Positions 13,726-16,047 of a stretch of 16,047 bases of DNA are shown in pieces (the stretch's first letter is position 1; every line of letters starts with the position of its first letter). Origin of the DNA: an archaeon (GTDB taxonomy: Archaea > Nanobdellota > Nanobdellia > Pacearchaeales > GW2011-AR1). A program made the position numbers and the translations under genes. Under the pieces are notes generated by a model. The model was given only the letters and a program-made list of their open reading frames with translations, had not been told where the DNA came from and did no database searches. The stretch lies in NCBI GenBank assembly GCA_030593225.1, contig JAUVHP010000014.1, forward strand, positions 1-16,047, read 5' to 3'.

Positions 13726-13997
13726 ATTGAATCGCACAAATCATTAAATTCATTCAAAGTCATTGGTTTTATTTCACCAGATTTAAGTTTCTTAGAAGTT
13801 TGTCTAGTAGATTCAATCACTTCCTTAACAACAGATTCTTTAACTTCCCTAAAATCATCCTCAGGAATTTCAGATATATCATTAATCATAGATAATTTCA
13901 AATTCATCACAAATTGTTTAACGACCTTATCCAATGCTAATCTAAACTCTTCATTAAGTTCAGAAGGAACATCAACTTTAACAATAATTTCAGACAT
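13722..13997 (-). CDS. Antitoxin of the RelE-like toxin
   Basis: A 91-residue acidic protein: MSEIIVKVDVPSELNEEFRLALDKVV (a beta strand and helix, as in CopG/RelB-like archaeal antitoxins), a central helix (FVMNLKLSMINDISEIPEDD), and a flexible C-terminal part (KKLKSGEIKPMTLNEFNDLCDSI) of the kind that wraps the toxin. The stop TGA overlaps the toxin ATG by 4 nt, so translation is coupled. The upstream gap (13998-14079) is shared with the divergent winged-helix gene and contains TATA-like atatttatc on the minus strand (about 14036-14046). A long plus-strand frame crossing this operon is regarded as its shadow. Confidence 0.75.
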   Translation of the reverse strand: MSEIIVKVDVPSELNEEFRLALDKVVKQFVMNLKLSMINDISEIPEDDFREVKESVVKEVIESTRQTSKKLKSGEIKPMTLNEFNDLCDSI

Positions 13998-14079
13998 ACA
14001 AAATAATAATAAAGAGAGTTACTTAAAACTTTCTGATAAATATTCTGACGAGTTTGATATCAGAAATCTTCTCACCCTT

Positions 14080-14098
14080 AAAATACTATGGCAAAAAC
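14080..14098 (+). repeat. Direct repeat, right copy, at the winged-helix start codon
   Basis: Aaaatactatggcaaaaac (14080-14098) differs from 13400-13418 by one base. It includes the ATG (14088) of the winged-helix gene and seven bases upstream. Confidence 0.6.
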
Positions 14099-14447
14099 TA
14101 AGACAAAAACAAGAGAAATTACAATAAAAGAATCTAAAGGAGCTTTTTCATTATTAAAAAAATCTGGGGTTTCTAAAGAGGACTATGACTTTTCAGGAAT
14201 GTTGGCATTAAGGCAATTATTGAGCAATGAAAAAGCACGGATTTTAAATGTCATAAAAACTCAAAATCCAAATTCTATTTATGATTTAGCTAAAAAATTA
14301 CAAAGAGGATTTAAATCTGTAAATGATGATATTAAACTTTTAGAAAGATTTGGATTTATAGAATTAATTGAAGAAAAAACAAAAAACAGAATTAGGCATC
14401 GCCCAGAAATCATAGTAGATAATATAATAATTAATATCAAGGTTTAG
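14088..14447 (+). CDS. HVO_A0114-type winged-helix DNA-binding protein
   Basis: A 119-residue basic protein. The core (residues about 45-105) is a winged helix: LLSNEKARILNVIKTQNPNSIYDLAKKLQRGFKSVNDDIKLLERFGFIELIEEKTKNRIRHRPEIIVD. This matches the archaeal 'HVO_A0114 family putative DNA-binding protein', usually found next to RelE-like toxins and thought to act as antitoxin or regulator. Here its partner may be the divergent toxin-antitoxin pair. The lysine/threonine-rich start (MAKTKTKTREITIKESKG) lies in a direct repeat whose other copy lies 680 nt upstream, so the cassette may have separated this gene from its original promoter. The DNA-binding role is inferred from the fold. Confidence 0.75.
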   Translation: MAKTKTKTREITIKESKGAFSLLKKSGVSKEDYDFSGMLALRQLLSNEKARILNVIKTQNPNSIYDLAKKLQRGFKSVNDDIKLLERFGFIELIEEKTKNRIRHRPEIIVDNIIINIKV

Positions 14448-14495
14448 GTAATTTTACTAAATTGACTTTACAAAAATTTCTTGTTTTTAGTTTAG

Positions 14496-14583
14496 CCAAT
14501 TTTACTAAATTGGGTCCTGAAAAAAACAAAACCAAATTTTTCAGGAGAGAACAACAGAATTTTCCAAAGTTCTTTTTAGCCAA
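14496..14583. repeat. R3 multi-hairpin repeat, copy C1
   Basis: Hairpin I is ccaattt/aaattgg (14496-14513), different in sequence from the first hairpin of copies A and B. Hairpin II is cctgaaaa with ttttcagg (14516-14545). Hairpin III is agaac with gttct (about 14548-14573), followed by a T run. From 14518 the sequence is nearly identical to 15294-15356. A half copy of hairpin I (attttactaaattg) also lies at 14451-14464. The element fills the gap between two convergent genes and may help end transcription. Confidence 0.7.
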
Positions 14584-14585
14584 TT

Positions 14586-15134
14586 TTATCCATTAAAGAA
14601 AAATTTTCTAAGTATTTTCTTGTTAATTAATCTAATTTCATTAGCTTCTTTTAATAGTTGTTTAGAAACACAGCTCTCAAAATAACATACTTCCACTTCT
14701 TTTTTTAATGCTTTAATTCTCTTAATCAAATAAATAAAATCCCCATCACTGCTAATTAGGATTGCTTTATCATATTTATTTTCATAAGCATCCCCTTGCA
14801 TATCTAATGCTAAATAAATATCATCTCCTTTTATTATGTGATATTCTCTACCTTCATCATTTATTCTTGGTTTTCTTTTACAAATAATAACTTCGCATCT
14901 TTTTATTTTTCTAAGACGAGAAAATAATTTTTGTTGCTTTTGAAAGATTTTAAAATTAATTTGTTGTTTTAAAGAACCATTATAGTAATAAATTTTAATA
15001 AGATTATTTTTTCCAATAATATTTTGAATATATTTTTCAAAATCAAATTTAACATCAGTATATTTAGGGTTAATTGAAGTCATTCCTACATAAAAATTAG
15101 CACCATCAATATAAATAGAAATTCTTTTCAACAT
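14586..15134 (-). CDS. NYN-domain (PIN-like, LabA/DUF88) ribonuclease
   Basis: A 182-residue protein with the NYN fold, a PIN-like metal-dependent nuclease. The acidic residues are in place: Asp10 in ISIYIDGANFY, Asp105 and Asp111 in KGDDIYLALDM, and Asp130/Asp132 in ILISSDGDFIYLIKRI. The strands KIYYYNGS, VIICKRKPR and EVCYFES complete the sheet. Family members are single-domain RNases or RNA-binding proteins found in archaea and bacteria, often near mobile or toxin-like genes; the substrate cannot be told. The start at 15134 leaves four residues before the first strand, as usual. No clear TATA box lies 25-30 nt upstream. Boxes near 15225-15250 would give a leader of about 80 nt over the GC-richer remnant, which may have been inserted there. 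Confidence 0.85.
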   Translation of the reverse strand: MLKRISIYIDGANFYVGMTSINPKYTDVKFDFEKYIQNIIGKNNLIKIYYYNGSLKQQINFKIFQKQQKLFSRLRKIKRCEVIICKRKPRINDEGREYHIIKGDDIYLALDMQGDAYENKYDKAILISSDGDFIYLIKRIKALKKEVEVCYFESCVSKQLLKEANEIRLINKKILRKFFFNG

Positions 15135-15144
15135 TTTAAATAAA

Positions 15145-15231
15145 AACCGGATTACCTCAAGGAGGAAATCACGGGGGATACAATTCAGGATTCTGCAAGC
15201 AGATTAACAGCATACCTGTGGCATAATTAAT
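15145..15231 (+). pseudogene. GC-richer coding remnant (C-terminal end only)
   Basis: Between 15149 and 15229 the plus strand is about 42% G+C (34 of 81), far above its surroundings. One frame reads as a protein-like C-terminus of about 26 codons: DYLKEEITGDTIQD, then SASRLTAYLWHN and TAA. Codons such as CTC, ATC, CTG and GAG are unlike those of the neighbours. It has no start and an in-frame stop just upstream, so it would be the end of a lost gene, possibly a transposase or recombinase brought in by transfer; the family is not recognised. A hairpin (gatt-a-cctc/gagg-a-aatc, about 15154-15175) also exists. The alternative is a structured leader of the minus-strand NYN gene. Confidence 0.4.
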
Positions 15232-15448
15232 TTAAGAATAATTTTTATTTAAATCTTTGCATTACCAATGAGAAGAAGTTTGCATTACTAATGAAAAAAA
15301 CAAAACAAAATTTTTCAGGAGAGAACAACAGAATTTTCCAAAGTTCTTTTTAGCCATTCAAAGGAACTGATTTCTGACCTTATCCTCTTCTTTTCCCGTC
15401 AGCTTCCCTTTGCTGATTTCTTTCTTATCTCTCCTCTTTTTACTTCCC
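15232..15448. other. Gene-free region with short repeats and pyrimidine tract
   Basis: No credible gene. It contains two near-identical 20-nt copies of tttgcattacyaatgaraa (15257-15276 and 15280-15299), each with a cattan(n)taatg-like palindrome, then R3 copy C2. A plus-strand T/C-rich stretch (about 15378-15448) with a tcagc/gctga hairpin near 15400-15417 leads into R1 copy 3. Similar pyrimidine tracts precede the other two R1 copies. Confidence 0.5.
15291..15356. repeat. R3 repeat, copy C2 (degenerate left arm)
   Basis: From about 15294 the sequence matches 14518-14582 almost base for base (ttttcaggagagaacaac, then agttctttttagcca). The left arm of hairpin II is lost (taatgaaaa instead of cctgaaaa) and hairpin I is absent. 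Hairpin III (agaac/gttct plus a T run) is intact. Confidence 0.7.
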
Positions 15449-15551
15449 AAATTTTGAATTATTTTTATAATGTCGAGGCAAATTCGTCCGCCGTGTACTC
15501 AGGTACATAAGGATGGATTTAACGAAGAGATTATGAAAAGAAACAAAATTT
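15449..15551 (+). repeat. R1 structured repeat, copy 3
   Basis: Outer helix aaattttg (15449-15456) with caaaattt (15544-15551), perfect 8 bp. Helix 2 is one pair shorter than in the other copies, on both arms: tttttataa (15462-15470) with ttatgaaaa (15531-15539). Helix 3 is aaattcgtcc/ggatggattt with two wobble pairs. The apical stem is tgtac/gtaca with a tcag loop. The right internal-loop strand aacgaagaga is conserved; the left strand is tgtcgaggc. The element abuts the stop codon of the minus-strand gene at 15550. Confidence 0.85.
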
Positions 15552-16044
15552 AATAATAAACCACAAAATTAATGCTTATCTCACTCCCACTTCTAAAAAA
15601 TTCTTGAACAGCCCCCATAGAATTTAAAGTTTTATTCCCTTCTTCAATAAATAATAATTCTTTTCCACTAGATAAAATTTCCAATTTTCTTCCTTTAATC
15701 GGCCTGTCACTGCCATATTTCCAACTCTCATCCATAATCTCTATCAATGTTTCATTAAGTGCATCACAAGTTTTTTGCCCATCTAAACATAAATCTTCTT
15801 TATCACAACTAAAAATTAATCTTTGAATAGATAAAAAATCTAAATTATCTGCCCTTCTGCATTCGCTTGTGTGTTGCAAAAATGCCTGAATAAAACTCTC
15901 AATTTCATAACTTTCCAATGTTACTCTATCATTATTTTTTAATGCAATACTCAAAAAAACTAGTAATACAATAGAAACTATAATTATAATTAATGCAAAC
16001 CCCACCATTTCTTCCTGTGCCTTTTTTTTAATTTTATCCATCAT
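15550..16044 (-). CDS. Pilin-like protein with class III signal peptide
   Basis: A 164-residue protein. The N-terminus MMDKIKKKAQEEMVGFALIIIIVSIVLLVFLSIAL matches an archaeal class III (type IV pilin/archaellin) signal: a basic stretch, cleavage probably after Ala9 before QEEM, the Glu at +3 to +5 typical of pilins, then a long hydrophobic helix. The remaining 125 residues are an external domain with four cysteines (SECRR, FSCDKEDLC, KTCDALN) and a beta-rich C-terminus (RKLEILSSGKELLFIEEGN). It may be a minor pilin or pilin-like membrane protein assembled by a type IV system; no ATPase or platform gene lies in the window, though one could lie beyond the right edge. The start at 16044 (or the next Met) is only 3 nt from the edge, so an upstream extension cannot be excluded. 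An R1 copy follows its stop. Confidence 0.75.
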   Translation of the reverse strand: MMDKIKKKAQEEMVGFALIIIIVSIVLLVFLSIALKNNDRVTLESYEIESFIQAFLQHTSECRRADNLDFLSIQRLIFSCDKEDLCLDGQKTCDALNETLIEIMDESWKYGSDRPIKGRKLEILSSGKELLFIEEGNKTLNSMGAVQEFFRSGSEISINFVVYY

Positions 16045-16047
16045 AAC

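Noticed and set aside
10498..14063. Scattered gatatcag / gtcagaaatcag words at 10498, 13440-13470, 14056 and, inverted, 15368
   Set aside because: They are short (8-12 nt) and irregular in spacing; chance occurrence or minor repeat debris is likely, and no structure could be supported.
13408..14127. Long plus-strand frame of 239 codons
   Set aside because: It runs antisense across the whole toxin-antitoxin operon and into the winged-helix gene; its composition (Asn/Ser/Phe-rich) is that of a shadow, and its first codons come from the direct repeat.

Overview
The window looks like a contig from a small-genome DPANN archaeon, most likely from the Pacearchaeota/Woesearchaeota side of the Nanoarchaeota. 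The reasons are strong AT richness, archaeal TATA boxes about 25-30 nt upstream of many start codons (so mostly leaderless mRNAs), a diphthamide-synthesis (Dph2) gene, an archaeosortase, a methanogen-like S-layer protein and a class III (pilin-type) signal peptide. The placement is inferred from gene content; no marker phylogeny was possible.

Left part (1-5942): a partial APH-fold kinase diverges from a Dph2 protein that lacks domain 1. Next come two small hypothetical genes on the minus strand, a possible structured RNA (about 2043-2133), a self-regulated AlbA_2/HATPase/winged-helix regulator whose TATA box sits inside a perfect inverted repeat, and a secreted, C-terminally anchored CARDB-like cell-surface protein followed by a small cysteine-rich protein.

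Middle (5944-9745): this is an envelope block. It holds a PAP2 lipid phosphatase with an altered second motif, an archaeosortase-DedA operon with overlapping ATGA, and two paralogous single-TM proteins with extracytoplasmic domains. The PAP2 gene and the paralogue pair share the same promoter design: a TTTTGAAA/TTTCAAAA inverted repeat around the TATA box, linked to a longer repeat (R2). PAP2 (lipid-PP cleavage), DedA (lipid flipping) and archaeosortase (C-terminal processing of surface proteins) could act together on envelope proteins; this is inference.

Right part (9913-16047): a RelE-like toxin sits tail to tail with a 45-codon antitoxin. A major S-layer gene follows, with a long structured leader, a strong Shine-Dalgarno and a poly-T terminator. 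Then come a conventional antitoxin-toxin pair bracketed by 19-bp direct repeats at the start of a winged-helix gene, an NYN-domain RNase, a GC-richer coding remnant and a pilin-like protein at the right edge.

The most unusual content is not protein coding. Three families of structured intergenic repeats are present. R1 (3 copies, about 105 nt) is a long four-helix hairpin with compensatory changes, always abutting the stop codon of a minus-strand gene. R2 (3 copies) lies in divergent promoter regions. R3 (4 copies) is a multi-hairpin element, two copies of which appear to have inserted into an R2 unit. No tRNA, rRNA, CRISPR array or transposase gene was found.
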